A stretch of 7,714 nucleotides of DNA from Hallerella sp963652365 (GCA_963652365.1 CAVJTH010000051.1:1-7714); one strand, 5' to 3'; shown: positions 1 to 6,738, numbered from the stretch's first letter. Translations and numbers: made by a program. Notes: generated from the letters alone by a model not told the origin.

Positions 1-5
1 GGATT

Positions 6-44
6 TCTAAGTTCTAAGCACTCTCTACTAAGCTCTGAACAAGC
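6..44 (+). repeat. 39-bp direct repeat, copy 1
   Basis: This copy begins with TCTAAGTTCTAAGC and matches the segment at 142-180 at 34 of 39 positions without gaps. It lies in non-coding DNA beyond the end of the five-gene operon. It is followed directly by a small GC-rich hairpin (CGCC at 49-52 with GGCG at 58-61). The similarity is directly visible; what the element does is unknown. A dispersed intergenic repeat family is the likeliest explanation. Confidence 0.85.
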
Positions 45-141
45 CCCTCGCCGGGAAGGCGCCTACCATCCGCCGCCAGGCGGAAACGGGTCGCTTGGCA
101 ACAAAAGCCTTTTGGCAGAAAGTAACGGCTCGCTTTGCGCC
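45..141. other. Hairpin-rich spacer between the direct repeats
   Basis: This 97-bp non-coding spacer contains three short inverted repeats: CGCC 49-52 with GGCG 58-61; a 6-bp perfect stem TCCGCC 69-74 with GGCGGA 79-84 around a GCCA loop; and CAAAAG/CTTTTG around 102-114, which on the minus strand is followed by a T-rich stretch. The last could be a weak terminator for the operon that ends at 171, but its stem is short and AT-rich, so no terminator is called. No coding potential is seen. With the flanking repeats it resembles a composite, REP-like intergenic element. Confidence 0.5.
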
Positions 142-180
142 TCTAAGTTCTAAGCTCTCTCAACCAAGCTCTAAAAAAGC
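142..180 (+). repeat. 39-bp direct repeat, copy 2, overlapping a stop codon
   Basis: This is the second copy of the repeat at 6-44 (34 of 39 identical, same orientation, 136 bp offset). Its last ten bases run into the Omp85 gene on the minus strand: the TAG stop (171-173) and the codons for the final Leu-Phe (174-179) lie inside the repeat. The element therefore supplies the end of the reading frame. Confidence 0.85.
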
Positions 181-1529
181 GCCTTGACTCCGAAATGGAG
201 CAGTCCGCCAAGCGCGTCCGTTCCGCGATGGAGCGCATAGAACAGCGAGAAGCTCCAGGAACCGCGGTACTGCGAAACTCCAAGTCCGTAGCTGTAAGTA
301 TCGGACCATCCGTGCGCAGGAGACGCCGCGCGATGCAATCCCGGTTCAAGAAACACGTGCAGGGCCATGTTTTGCATTGTGCGCCACTGCAGATCGAGTT
401 CCGATACCCCATAGGCTCGCGTACGAAAGAATCCCGGGCGATAGCCCTTGAGATTTTCCAGGCCGCCCAGGGAAAAAAGAAAGCTCCTGCCAAAGCGGCG
501 GTTCGTCGGCAAGAGCGTTCCTAGCGAAAACGAGGAATGCAAGACAAGCGATCTCGCAATCGGCGTAAAGAATTCGCCGGAAGCCTGCAGTTCCGTCACG
601 AAGGCATGCGAAGAATCCGACCGTTCCCTGGTCACGCGAAACGTCCCCAAAAGGATCTGCCCATGCCGCGGCAAGACGATGCGATCGACATTCTTGAATT
701 CCGCTTCGAGCGCATAGGTCAGGCGATCGTTTCCGATGCCTCCGAGCACGGCAAATTCAAACAGAAATCCGACGCTTCTCGAAAGCCCCGCTTCGAGAAG
801 AGCCTCGCGATATGTCGAATCCTCTTCGAAGGAACCGCGAACGATTCCATTCCAGTCGCTCCCCAGAAACCAAGGTTCCTTGTACGAGGCGGACACGGAC
901 CTTTCCCAGTCGCCCGAACTTCCCGAAACGATCAAGTCGCGACCCGTCCCGCGCATGTTGTAAAGAGAAAGTTCGATGTTCCCCGCAAAGCCTCCGTCTT
1001 CACCGCTCGCATACGAGGCAAAGCCTTCGACGCTGTTCACGGACAGATCGCGCATCGAGAACACGGGAAAGAGCCTGTTCCGGACAGAATCCCGATAGAG
1101 CCGTGGCGGTGCGGTCGATTCAAAATACCCGGAACGGATCAGCTTGCGTTCGGCGCGTCCCAAGTCCGAAAGGCGAACCAGGCTTCCCGCTTCAAGTCCC
1201 GAAAGACGCGCAAACGTCTCTTTTCCGCTTTTCGAGCTTTCCCTGTTTTCCGCGGCCGCCCAGACCCAGGCGTTTCCCCGTTCGATCGAAACGCGCGCAA
1301 GTCCCGAAGAATCGATCGCATACGCAGATCTCGCAAAGGGATATCCGTTTTCGGCAAGCGCATCGACCGTATCGCGGATTCCCTGCCGAAGCGTTTCGCA
1401 TAAACTATTTAAATAGGCTTCGCCAAATCTTTCGTCGATATCCCCGGAGACTTCGATTTTCCGTACGACGCATTCCGAAGAATGCGCATAGACAAGGCAA
1501 GAGAAGATCGCAAGCAAGAATTCTTTCAT
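171..1529 (-). CDS. Compact Omp85-superfamily outer-membrane protein
   Basis: The 452-residue product has a signal peptide (about residues 1-15 to 18), a POTRA-like periplasmic region (about 21-165; for example IEVSGD at 25-30, ENGYPFA at 60-66, and LSGLEAGSLVRLSDL with a following SGYF at 133-136) and a C-terminal barrel. The barrel shows Omp85 hallmarks: LYNMRGTGR (189-197), SYKEPWFLG (215-223), the loop-6 region GGLENLKGY (355-363) and a final beta-signal-like HFGVKALF (445-452). Omp85 proteins insert outer-membrane proteins or translocate substrates. It is far shorter than BamA (about 800 residues) and shorter than TamA (about 577), with room for one or two POTRA domains. The usual VRGF/Y motif reads LKGY, so Lys361 replaces the conserved Arg. 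I chose the ATG at 1529: it follows the upstream stop by 7 bases, has AGG 6 bases ahead and starts a signal peptide. An upstream TTG at 1598 would overlap the previous gene and bury that signal. It is the last gene of the operon. Confidence 0.87.
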   Translation of the reverse strand: MKEFLLAIFSCLVYAHSSECVVRKIEVSGDIDERFGEAYLNSLCETLRQGIRDTVDALAENGYPFARSAYAIDSSGLARVSIERGNAWVWAAAENRESSKSGKETFARLSGLEAGSLVRLSDLGRAERKLIRSGYFESTAPPRLYRDSVRNRLFPVFSMRDLSVNSVEGFASYASGEDGGFAGNIELSLYNMRGTGRDLIVSGSSGDWERSVSASYKEPWFLGSDWNGIVRGSFEEDSTYREALLEAGLSRSVGFLFEFAVLGGIGNDRLTYALEAEFKNVDRIVLPRHGQILLGTFRVTRERSDSSHAFVTELQASGEFFTPIARSLVLHSSFSLGTLLPTNRRFGRSFLFSLGGLENLKGYRPGFFRTRAYGVSELDLQWRTMQNMALHVFLEPGLHRAASPAHGWSDTYSYGLGVSQYRGSWSFSLFYALHRGTDALGGLLHFGVKALF

Positions 1530-1536
1530 CGTAAAC

Positions 1537-4425
1537 CTAGAAATAGGCGCGGGCCTCCATCGACATTTTCTGAAACACTCCCGATTCCGCCGAACCAAAG
1601 CGAATCACATGGTAAAAGCCTAGCGAAAGATAGTCATTCGCGTCGATCGAAACCGAAAGCGAATTCCGGAAAGTCGTTCCCTTGCCAAATCCCGAAACCA
1701 TCTGGTATGGAAGAATCGAGTTTTCCGACGAGACAAACGTCGCGCTGAACTCGTCGGAGGCCCGAACCATCCGGTCATCGTCGTAGCCAAGCGTAAGCGA
1801 TGCCTGCCGCAGGAAAGCGTCCATTTTCCCGGATTCCTCCGTTCCCGTCCCCTTTCGGATCCAGCCTTTCGGGATTACATACAAATGAAGAGGAAGTTCC
1901 CGTTTCCAGGAGGCGGTCACCTCGTAGATGTCCCAGTCCATCGTCTGGACCGTTTGCAAATCGACGTGTTCCAATCCCGGCGAAAGCTCCCAGGTTTCCT
2001 TTTTACGACCGCTGTAGATCCCGGTGATCCTGTGCCAGTTGCGGTTTTCGAAATACCCTCCGCTCGTATTCCGCTTTTCGCTTTCCACGCCGACGGCATA
2101 TTCCGCAGACCCGCGATTCCTGGGTTCCGTCCACAGAATGGCAAATTCCCCACTAAAGAGCCCGCTCGTCATGTTCCGAAGCGAACCGTTGAAAAACGGC
2201 GGAAGAAAAAGGGTCTTTCCCGTCGTATCGCGTCCTTCGCTTTCTCCGTCGAAGGAAAATTCCAGGTCCCTGAGGATTCCCCGGGACACGAGCATCCGGG
2301 GAAGAAACGTCACGTCTAGCGAAAGCTTTGCCGAACTCGCCCGAACGGCGTCCGCGGAATCGCTCCGACCCATTCCCTCATAGACAAAGTTTCCGTTATC
2401 GACGCCTTCGACAAAGACACCGGCAAGGCTATCGAAAAGGACATCGCCAGTCCCCGGCGCGACCGCCTTGTAGATGGGAACATAGGGAACTTCCCGGGTG
2501 AGTCCCAGGCTGTATGCGGCATGGCCGGAAAGCGGCGAAGAAGGGGAACCGAAGCGAACCGATTCCTCGGAAAGGAACGAATTCGTCGCGCCGGAAGTGT
2601 CCAGGTCCGTTCGCTTGTATTGCAAGACATGCGAGAGAGTGACCGACCGTCCGTCGTAGCCCATCGAATGTTCAAGACCCGCCTGCTTCAGGGAATCCTC
2701 CAGCGAACGAAAGCTTTGTCCCGTACGAACCCGCGTTCCAAAGAGATCCGCCTGGGTATTCCAGTTCGCGCCGACAAGATCGATGCCGCTCCGGGCGAAA
2801 GCCTTTTCCGAACGCCTGTCCGAACGTTCGTCCGAATCCTTTTTCCAGACGGAATAGGACGCGTTGCCGAACGGACGGAAAAAGCCCGTGCGGGTTTCTC
2901 CCCGGACAATGCCCTGGTAGCGTTCCGAAGAAAAGCTTTCGAACGAGGCGACGCGGACAAGCGAAATTTCCCCGAGAACGTCATTTGTCCGATGCTCCAG
3001 GAAACCGCGGAAACGCGAAGAATTCCATTCCGAGCCATCGCTCAGACTGCGCCGATAGCCCCATTCCGTTCCAAGGAAGAACCTGTCGGGAAGCTTCAGC
3101 CGCAAGGAGACTTCGTCAAACCGGAGCGACCCTTCCGTCGAAGCGCTGTCCAGGTCCCAAAGCTCGCGCAGCCGATAGGAATCCCAGTTGCGAACCGATC
3201 CCTGAAAATCGTTCTGCCGAAAGCCTTCCTGCTCGTAATCGCCCGTGACAAGAATCCGGAGCGGCGCAAACCGCTGGGATTCGGTGCTGTCGTTCGAAAG
3301 CAGCCAGCGGAAGGCGCGCCCGGAAGGTCCGCCGACACGCGTCGAAAGCATGTTCGAGTCCGCCTCGCCGTAGCCGATTTCACCGTCCGCATACAGATGG
3401 TTTCCCTGCTGGATGCGCATCCGGGCGCCAAGCCTGCGAAACATCCGCGGGCGATCCAGGGTCCCGAGCGAATCCGTCCGGTCAAGTTCCCCGCCATCGT
3501 CCTTTCGCAAGGCTTCCACGTCTTCCGAAGACCAGCTCCGCCTTTTCAGGCGCGACGTATCGCTTGCCAGCTCAAACGCGACAACGTCCAGCCAAAGGTT
3601 CTTTCCGCGATACTTTCCGTCAGCCGCCTTGAGGATTTGCATTCCCTGGGAACTATACGCATCGAATTCCACGCGGATTTCGTCTTCCGAACCGGGGATG
3701 AGGGTTCCGAGAAAGTCGAGGACGCCGCCGGCGTAATTTACCGTATAGTCCACATCGCGCACGAGCCTTTTCCCGTTCAGGTAAACCGTTTCCGAACCCG
3801 GCACGGCGACCAGGTAGGTTTCGCCGGTTCCCGACGAAAGGAGATAACCCTTCTGTTCCCCATCGACGCCGCGAAATGTCGAGTGGACATGTTCCAGCTC
3901 GTCAAAGCCGTAGGCCCCCCGAACTGTGGAATTTCCGAGCGTCACGCCGCCGGCGATCCCGAGCGTGTTTCGCGAAAGCCCCGAAAGGCCCAGTTCCGTC
4001 TCCTTCCATGTCATGTCGCCCAAGTGCAGAAAGGCGCGGTCCGTTCCAATGCGAAAGTGTACCTCGTCGACTTCCTGGAGCGTCGCGGTCCGCTCTTCTC
4101 CCGCTTCGCGCCCGACATCCGAAAGCAGCGCATCGACATAGACCCCTTTCGTCGCCTCGCCCCAAATCGACAGGTGCAGTTCCTGGTTCACCTCGGTCCC
4201 GCCGTCGCCCAGAACGACCTGCACGGTTTTCGAACCGTTCGTTTCGAGTTTCAGGGAATCCCGCGACGCGTCCTGCGCTCCCTCCGACAGGGAATCTCCG
4301 CCTTTCAAGAAGGGAATTCCGCGAAAGACCGGAACGGAATCCTTCGACAGTCTCGAATAGCCGCTTTCCGCGGCCCACGCTCCCGACGAAACCGACAAAA
4401 GCAGGAATAGGAAAACAAGCGGCAA
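1537..4425 (-). CDS. Large predicted outer-membrane beta-barrel protein, family not recognised
   Basis: The 962-residue product has a clear signal peptide (about 1-18, cleavage after GAWA). The mature part is rich in alternating polar/hydrophobic strands, Gly, Ser, Arg and aromatic residues with no other membrane helix, and it ends in Tyr-Phe, all typical of outer-membrane barrels. Two stretches look like ordered pre-barrel or plug modules: about 193-257 (VPGSETVYLNGKRL, DVDYTVNYAGG, then IRVEFDAY) and about 648-684 (VAPGTGDVLFDS, then NGNFVYEG). I do not recognise the family. It is much smaller than the SprA translocon of type IX secretion and lacks an obvious TonB box. The start is TTG, supported by AAGGA 8 bases upstream and by an in-frame stop two codons upstream. 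It sits 3 bases after the DUF2914-like gene and 7 before the Omp85 gene, which may assemble it. That partnership is an inference from gene order. Confidence 0.85.
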   Translation of the reverse strand: MPLVFLFLLLSVSSGAWAAESGYSRLSKDSVPVFRGIPFLKGGDSLSEGAQDASRDSLKLETNGSKTVQVVLGDGGTEVNQELHLSIWGEATKGVYVDALLSDVGREAGEERTATLQEVDEVHFRIGTDRAFLHLGDMTWKETELGLSGLSRNTLGIAGGVTLGNSTVRGAYGFDELEHVHSTFRGVDGEQKGYLLSSGTGETYLVAVPGSETVYLNGKRLVRDVDYTVNYAGGVLDFLGTLIPGSEDEIRVEFDAYSSQGMQILKAADGKYRGKNLWLDVVAFELASDTSRLKRRSWSSEDVEALRKDDGGELDRTDSLGTLDRPRMFRRLGARMRIQQGNHLYADGEIGYGEADSNMLSTRVGGPSGRAFRWLLSNDSTESQRFAPLRILVTGDYEQEGFRQNDFQGSVRNWDSYRLRELWDLDSASTEGSLRFDEVSLRLKLPDRFFLGTEWGYRRSLSDGSEWNSSRFRGFLEHRTNDVLGEISLVRVASFESFSSERYQGIVRGETRTGFFRPFGNASYSVWKKDSDERSDRRSEKAFARSGIDLVGANWNTQADLFGTRVRTGQSFRSLEDSLKQAGLEHSMGYDGRSVTLSHVLQYKRTDLDTSGATNSFLSEESVRFGSPSSPLSGHAAYSLGLTREVPYVPIYKAVAPGTGDVLFDSLAGVFVEGVDNGNFVYEGMGRSDSADAVRASSAKLSLDVTFLPRMLVSRGILRDLEFSFDGESEGRDTTGKTLFLPPFFNGSLRNMTSGLFSGEFAILWTEPRNRGSAEYAVGVESEKRNTSGGYFENRNWHRITGIYSGRKKETWELSPGLEHVDLQTVQTMDWDIYEVTASWKRELPLHLYVIPKGWIRKGTGTEESGKMDAFLRQASLTLGYDDDRMVRASDEFSATFVSSENSILPYQMVSGFGKGTTFRNSLSVSIDANDYLSLGFYHVIRFGSAESGVFQKMSMEARAYF

Positions 4426-4428
4426 GGA

Positions 4429-4896
4429 CTATTTCCTTGGCGGTTCGACCCTGAACTGGCGAGAGGACAAGAGCTTGCGCCCTTCGACCGCATCGACGCT
4501 CCATTCTCCGGGAACGAGCAGTTGCGGTGCCAGGGAACTTTCGCAAGAGGACTTCGAAATGGCGCAATGCGACTTCTGCACGGTATCCGCTCCGTGATAC
4601 CAGACATGCAGCACCTTGCGGTCCGGCACGTCCCAGGCGAAAGTCGGCAGTTCCGCATAGTAGTAAAGCCGCGTATGGACGGGAAACACGGAATCCACGC
4701 CAAACGGAGCGCCGCCTACGATGTTTCGGCACACGACACTGGAAAGCGTCTTCGATTCGGACACGCTGCCGTCTGCCTGGACCCCTTCCGAATCGTCCAG
4801 CGCGACATAGACGCAATGCACGATAAAACATAAAAAGACGACCAGAAGAACAAGAGTCGTCTTTCGCAGATAGCGGAGAGGAGGGAGGCCTTTCAC
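4429..4896 (-). CDS. DUF2914-like periplasmic protein with one N-terminal membrane anchor
   Basis: The 155-residue product has a short basic N-terminus (LRYLRK), one strongly hydrophobic segment (about 13-32) and a C-terminal domain of about 120 residues, which would lie in the periplasm. The domain resembles DUF2914: an early SVVCRNI strand, a central tract of aromatic residues (LYYYAELPTFAW, 77-88), the HVWYHGADTV motif (97-106), and a closing PGEWSVDAVEG ... QFRV. This domain has no established biochemical role; it is often attached to membrane anchors in envelope proteins. The start is GTG, with AGGA 6 bases upstream inside the stop codon region of the roadblock gene. Its TAG stop is in the same frame as the next gene, with only one codon (TCC) between the stop and the TTG start. 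Cysteines at 56, 111 and 118 could form disulfides. The family call is from motif memory, not a search. Confidence 0.78.
   Translation of the reverse strand: MKGLPPLRYLRKTTLVLLVVFLCFIVHCVYVALDDSEGVQADGSVSESKTLSSVVCRNIVGGAPFGVDSVFPVHTRLYYYAELPTFAWDVPDRKVLHVWYHGADTVQKSHCAISKSSCESSLAPQLLVPGEWSVDAVEGRKLLSSRQFRVEPPRK
4434..4438 (-). promoter_or_regulatory. Ribosome-binding site that supports a TTG start
   Basis: The minus strand reads AAGGA, 8 bases before the TTG at 4425, and the site lies within the last codons of the DUF2914-like gene. In this frame a TAG stop precedes the TTG by one codon, so no earlier start is possible. The overlap suggests translational coupling of the two genes. Confidence 0.75.
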
Positions 4897-4902
4897 GGCG
4901 AT

Positions 4903-4906
4903 TCCT
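4903..4906 (-). promoter_or_regulatory. Ribosome-binding site for a GTG start
   Basis: The minus strand reads AGGA 6 bases before the GTG at 4896. The site overlaps the TAG stop (4905-4907) of the roadblock gene, which points to coupled translation. Confidence 0.65.
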
Positions 4907-5324
4907 AGTGGTGAATCTTGCTCGTGTTTTGCGTAAATGCGGGAACGGCTTCCACCAGCTTTTCCACCAGCAACTTGTTGTAATCCTCGATGCGACTGGG
5001 CAGCTTGTTGCCCGGAAAGATCTGGACCAGAAGAAGGGCGTCCTCTACCGGAGCGATATAGATGGAACGCTTTGCGCCCGTGTAGGAAACGGAACGGAAT
5101 TCGCCCTCGCCGAGCATCGTCCCGATCTGCTTGGCGCTACCAAAAGACGCCGTGCTCAGAACAGCGAGCGGCGTCGTGTCCATTCCGATGGATCCGACTT
5201 CCGCGATAATGGACCCGTCACGGTGTACGAGCATGATGTAGTCGGCCTTCACGTTCGACTGGTAGGCCTGCATTAAACGGCGAACACGGTTCGCATCGTC
5301 GGTATAGACAGTGAAATCGCTCAT
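4905..5324 (-). CDS. mglB: Roadblock/LC7-domain protein, MglB-like
   Basis: The 139-residue product is a single roadblock/LC7 domain: an N-terminal helix (about 9-25), a first strand pair (DYIMLVHRDGSIIAEVG, 28-44), a central helix with many small residues (PLAVLSTASFGSAKQIG, 52-68), then the strands of the second half (RSVSYTGAKRSIYIAPVEDALLLVQIF, broadly 77-103) and a C-terminal helix (about 109-127). Homodimers of such proteins bind small GTPases; Myxococcus MglB is the GTPase-activating and exchange co-factor of MglA. The gene lies 15 bases after mglA, so partnership with that GTPase is the natural reading, although the order is the reverse of the mglB-mglA order in Myxococcus. AGAAGG sits 8 bases before the ATG. 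It is a little shorter than Myxococcus MglB (about 159 residues). It could be another roadblock paralogue rather than a strict MglB orthologue. Confidence 0.88.
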   Translation of the reverse strand: MSDFTVYTDDANRVRRLMQAYQSNVKADYIMLVHRDGSIIAEVGSIGMDTTPLAVLSTASFGSAKQIGTMLGEGEFRSVSYTGAKRSIYIAPVEDALLLVQIFPGNKLPSRIEDYNKLLVEKLVEAVPAFTQNTSKIHH

Positions 5325-5339
5325 TCCGGGTACCTTCTA

Positions 5340-6332
5340 TCAAGTCTTCTTCTTGGGAACATAGGGACGGAGCTCGATATCGTCATCGTCCGCGCCATCT
5401 TCGTCCGCGCCAAAGGCGGGCTTTCCAAAGGGACGCGCTTTCGGAGCCGGTTGGGACGGTCTTCCAAAAGGCGAAGAACTCTTCTGGAAAAGTCCTCCCT
5501 TTCCCGAATCGCTCGCCGCCGAACGCGAGACAAAGTTCGGCATCCGGAAGGGCGAAGCCGCCGAGGACGAGAGCGTGGATCCCAGATCGGGAAGAGCTTC
5601 CGCCGCCGGAAGACGCGTCGGGGATTCCGGCTGCGACGCGGCTTTTGCCGGAACGGCCGGCGAAATGGAAACGCCTTCCTTGCCGTTCAGCGTCACGTCG
5701 TGTACGCCCGTGTTGTGGACGCTGTCCGCCGCCTTGCGCAAGAAGCCCTGCTTGACATTGAATCGCTGGATGACAAGCATCGCAATCGCCTTGAGCGTGG
5801 TCACGACGCCTTTCCCGTTGTGCGCTGTCGCCGGGAAGAAGGGAATGCCCTTCGGATTCAAGTGCGCGTTCATTTCGTCCAGGGTAAAGACGTTTTCCAT
5901 GTCGCGCTTGTTGTATTGCAGGACCAGCGGGATTTCATCCAGGCTCACCCCGTAATCTTCCAGGTTCTGACGCAAATTCTGCAAGCTTTCCAAGTTTTCC
6001 GCTTCGCGGGATCGCTGGGAGTCCGCCACGAAGACAATTCCATCCACGCCGCGAAGTACGATCTTTCGGGTCGAGTTGTAATAGACCTGTCCGGGAACCG
6101 TATAAAGCTGGAATTTGGTCTTGAACCCCTTGATGTCTCCCAGATTCAGCGGGAGAAAGTCGAAGAACAGGGTTCTATCGCCTTCCGTTTCCAAGGAGAC
6201 CATGTCGGTTCGCTTGTCCTGGGGCATTTTCTGATGGATCACTTGAAGATTTGTCGTCTTGCCGCTCAGGCCCGGGCCGTAATATACGACCTTGCAACTG
6301 ATTTCACGAGTAGCGAAGTTGATCGATGACAT
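5340..6332 (-). CDS. mglA: MglA-type small GTPase with a long disordered C-terminal tail
   Basis: Residues 1-192 form a Ras-like GTPase of the MglA family: the P-loop GPGLSGKT (19-26), switch I with Asp52 and Arg53, TVPGQ (78-82), VADS (102-105) and the guanine-specificity motif NKRD (141-144). Positions and residues correspond to those of Myxococcus MglA, including Thr78 in place of the usual Asp of the DxxG motif, and Gln82. MglA-GTP marks the leading pole and drives gliding and pilus motility in Myxococcus. Residues 193-330 are an unusual addition (Myxococcus MglA is about 195 residues): Ser/Pro/Ala-rich, low in order, with three short motifs SPFRMP (260-265), SPFGRP (287-292) and RPFGKP (300-305), an acidic run (310-318) and a basic end (KKKT). 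AAGGA lies 6 bases before the ATG. The end has tandem stops TGA-TAG. It is the first gene of the five-gene operon. Confidence 0.95.
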   Translation of the reverse strand: MSSINFATREISCKVVYYGPGLSGKTTNLQVIHQKMPQDKRTDMVSLETEGDRTLFFDFLPLNLGDIKGFKTKFQLYTVPGQVYYNSTRKIVLRGVDGIVFVADSQRSREAENLESLQNLRQNLEDYGVSLDEIPLVLQYNKRDMENVFTLDEMNAHLNPKGIPFFPATAHNGKGVVTTLKAIAMLVIQRFNVKQGFLRKAADSVHNTGVHDVTLNGKEGVSISPAVPAKAASQPESPTRLPAAEALPDLGSTLSSSAASPFRMPNFVSRSAASDSGKGGLFQKSSSPFGRPSQPAPKARPFGKPAFGADEDGADDDDIELRPYVPKKKT

Positions 6333-6396
6333 TCTTCTTCCTTGACGTTTTCAAACAATCTAACAAAAATATAGATAAACGGAATGAAATTTTACC
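6333..6396. other. AT-rich leader of the mglA operon
   Basis: This gap between the rpsT terminator and mglA is far more AT-rich than the rest of the window and is the only place where a promoter for the five-gene operon could sit after that terminator. I see no convincing -35/-10 pair on the minus strand. A TATTTTTG string resembles the Bacteroidetes -7 box but lacks a properly spaced -33 partner. The mglA ribosome-binding site (AAGGA, 6339-6343) is at its downstream end. Confidence 0.45.
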
Positions 6397-6431
6397 AAAA
6401 AAGCAAAAACCGCGGGCACGAACGTCCGCGG
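6397..6431 (-). terminator. Intrinsic terminator of rpsT
   Basis: On the minus strand a CCGCGG stem arm (6426-6431) pairs with CCGCGG (6410-6415) across a 10-base loop that itself can close two more pairs around TTCG. The stem is followed at once by TTTTTGCTTTTTT (6397-6409). It starts about 30 bases after the rpsT stop and separates rpsT from the mglA operon. Confidence 0.88.
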
Positions 6432-6460
6432 AATCACAAAATACTTCGAAAGAATGGAAC

Positions 6461-6730
6461 TTAGGCCTTGGCTGCGAGAGCGTTTACGACCTTCGCCACC
6501 TTCGCCTTGTAGTTCGCAGCGCGGTTCGCGTTGAAACCGGCACGGCCTTTCGCCGCTGCCTTGTCGAGCATGCTGAAGAGGCGCGGCATTTCCTTGAGAG
6601 CGGAATCCTTGTCGCTTGCGCCACGGATAGTCTTAAGACTCGTGCGGATGGCGGAACGGACGGAACGGTTCATGGCGGTCAGCTTCTTGGTCTGACGGAT
6701 ACGTTTTTTGCAAGACTGATGATTTGGCAC
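6461..6730 (-). CDS. rpsT: 30S ribosomal protein bS20
   Basis: The 89-residue basic protein has the S20 signature at its N-terminus, NHQSCKKRIRQT (3-14), followed by NRSVRSAIRT (21-30) and a C-terminal Ala/Lys-rich helix. S20 is a three-helix bundle that binds 16S rRNA early in 30S assembly, near the 5' domain and helix 44. Length is normal for the family. The start codon is GTG with GGAG 8 bases upstream; Escherichia coli rpsT also uses a non-ATG start (UUG), which is tied to its autoregulation, so a weak start may be meaningful here. The common second residue Ala is Pro, and Cys7 replaces the usual Ala. It is transcribed alone, from the promoter at 6770-6798 to the terminator at 6397-6431. 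Confidence 0.98.
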   Translation of the reverse strand: MPNHQSCKKRIRQTKKLTAMNRSVRSAIRTSLKTIRGASDKDSALKEMPRLFSMLDKAAAKGRAGFNANRAANYKAKVAKVVNALAAKA

Positions 6731-6738
6731 CTTTATAT

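Noticed and set aside
102..114. Terminator for the mglA operon
   Set aside because: The CAAAAG/CTTTTG inverted repeat has a 5-bp AT-rich stem at most and only a broken T-run on the minus strand; too weak to call.
6..180. CRISPR array from the two 39-bp repeats
   Set aside because: There are only two imperfect copies, the 97-bp spacer is too long and itself hairpin-rich, and no cas gene is present.
1530..1598. A longer Omp85 protein starting at the TTG at 1598
   Set aside because: It would overlap the upstream gene by about 60 bases and place 23 basic residues before a clear signal peptide; the ATG at 1529 fits both operon spacing and export.
2521..4410. A 629-codon open frame on the plus strand, antisense to the large outer-membrane gene
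   Set aside because: It is a shadow: Arg/Pro-rich, with no domain, signal or operon context, and it is explained by the codon bias of the minus-strand gene, which has a signal peptide, ribosome-binding site and tight operon spacing.
3902..4831. A 309-codon minus-strand frame spanning the end of the DUF2914-like gene and the start of the 962-residue gene
   Set aside because: It overlaps both better-supported genes in another frame, is extremely Arg/Gly-rich, and has no matching ribosome-binding site or domain.
5451..6329. A 292-codon plus-strand open frame over mglA
   Set aside because: The minus strand encodes an unmistakable MglA GTPase; the plus frame has no recognisable motif and is rich in Arg and His as expected of an antisense shadow.
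6344..6396. Bacteroidetes-type -33/-7 promoter before mglA
   Set aside because: A TATTTTTG string fits the -7 box, but the nearest upstream TTTG is about 24 bases away, too far, and rpsT nearby uses an ordinary sigma70-type promoter.
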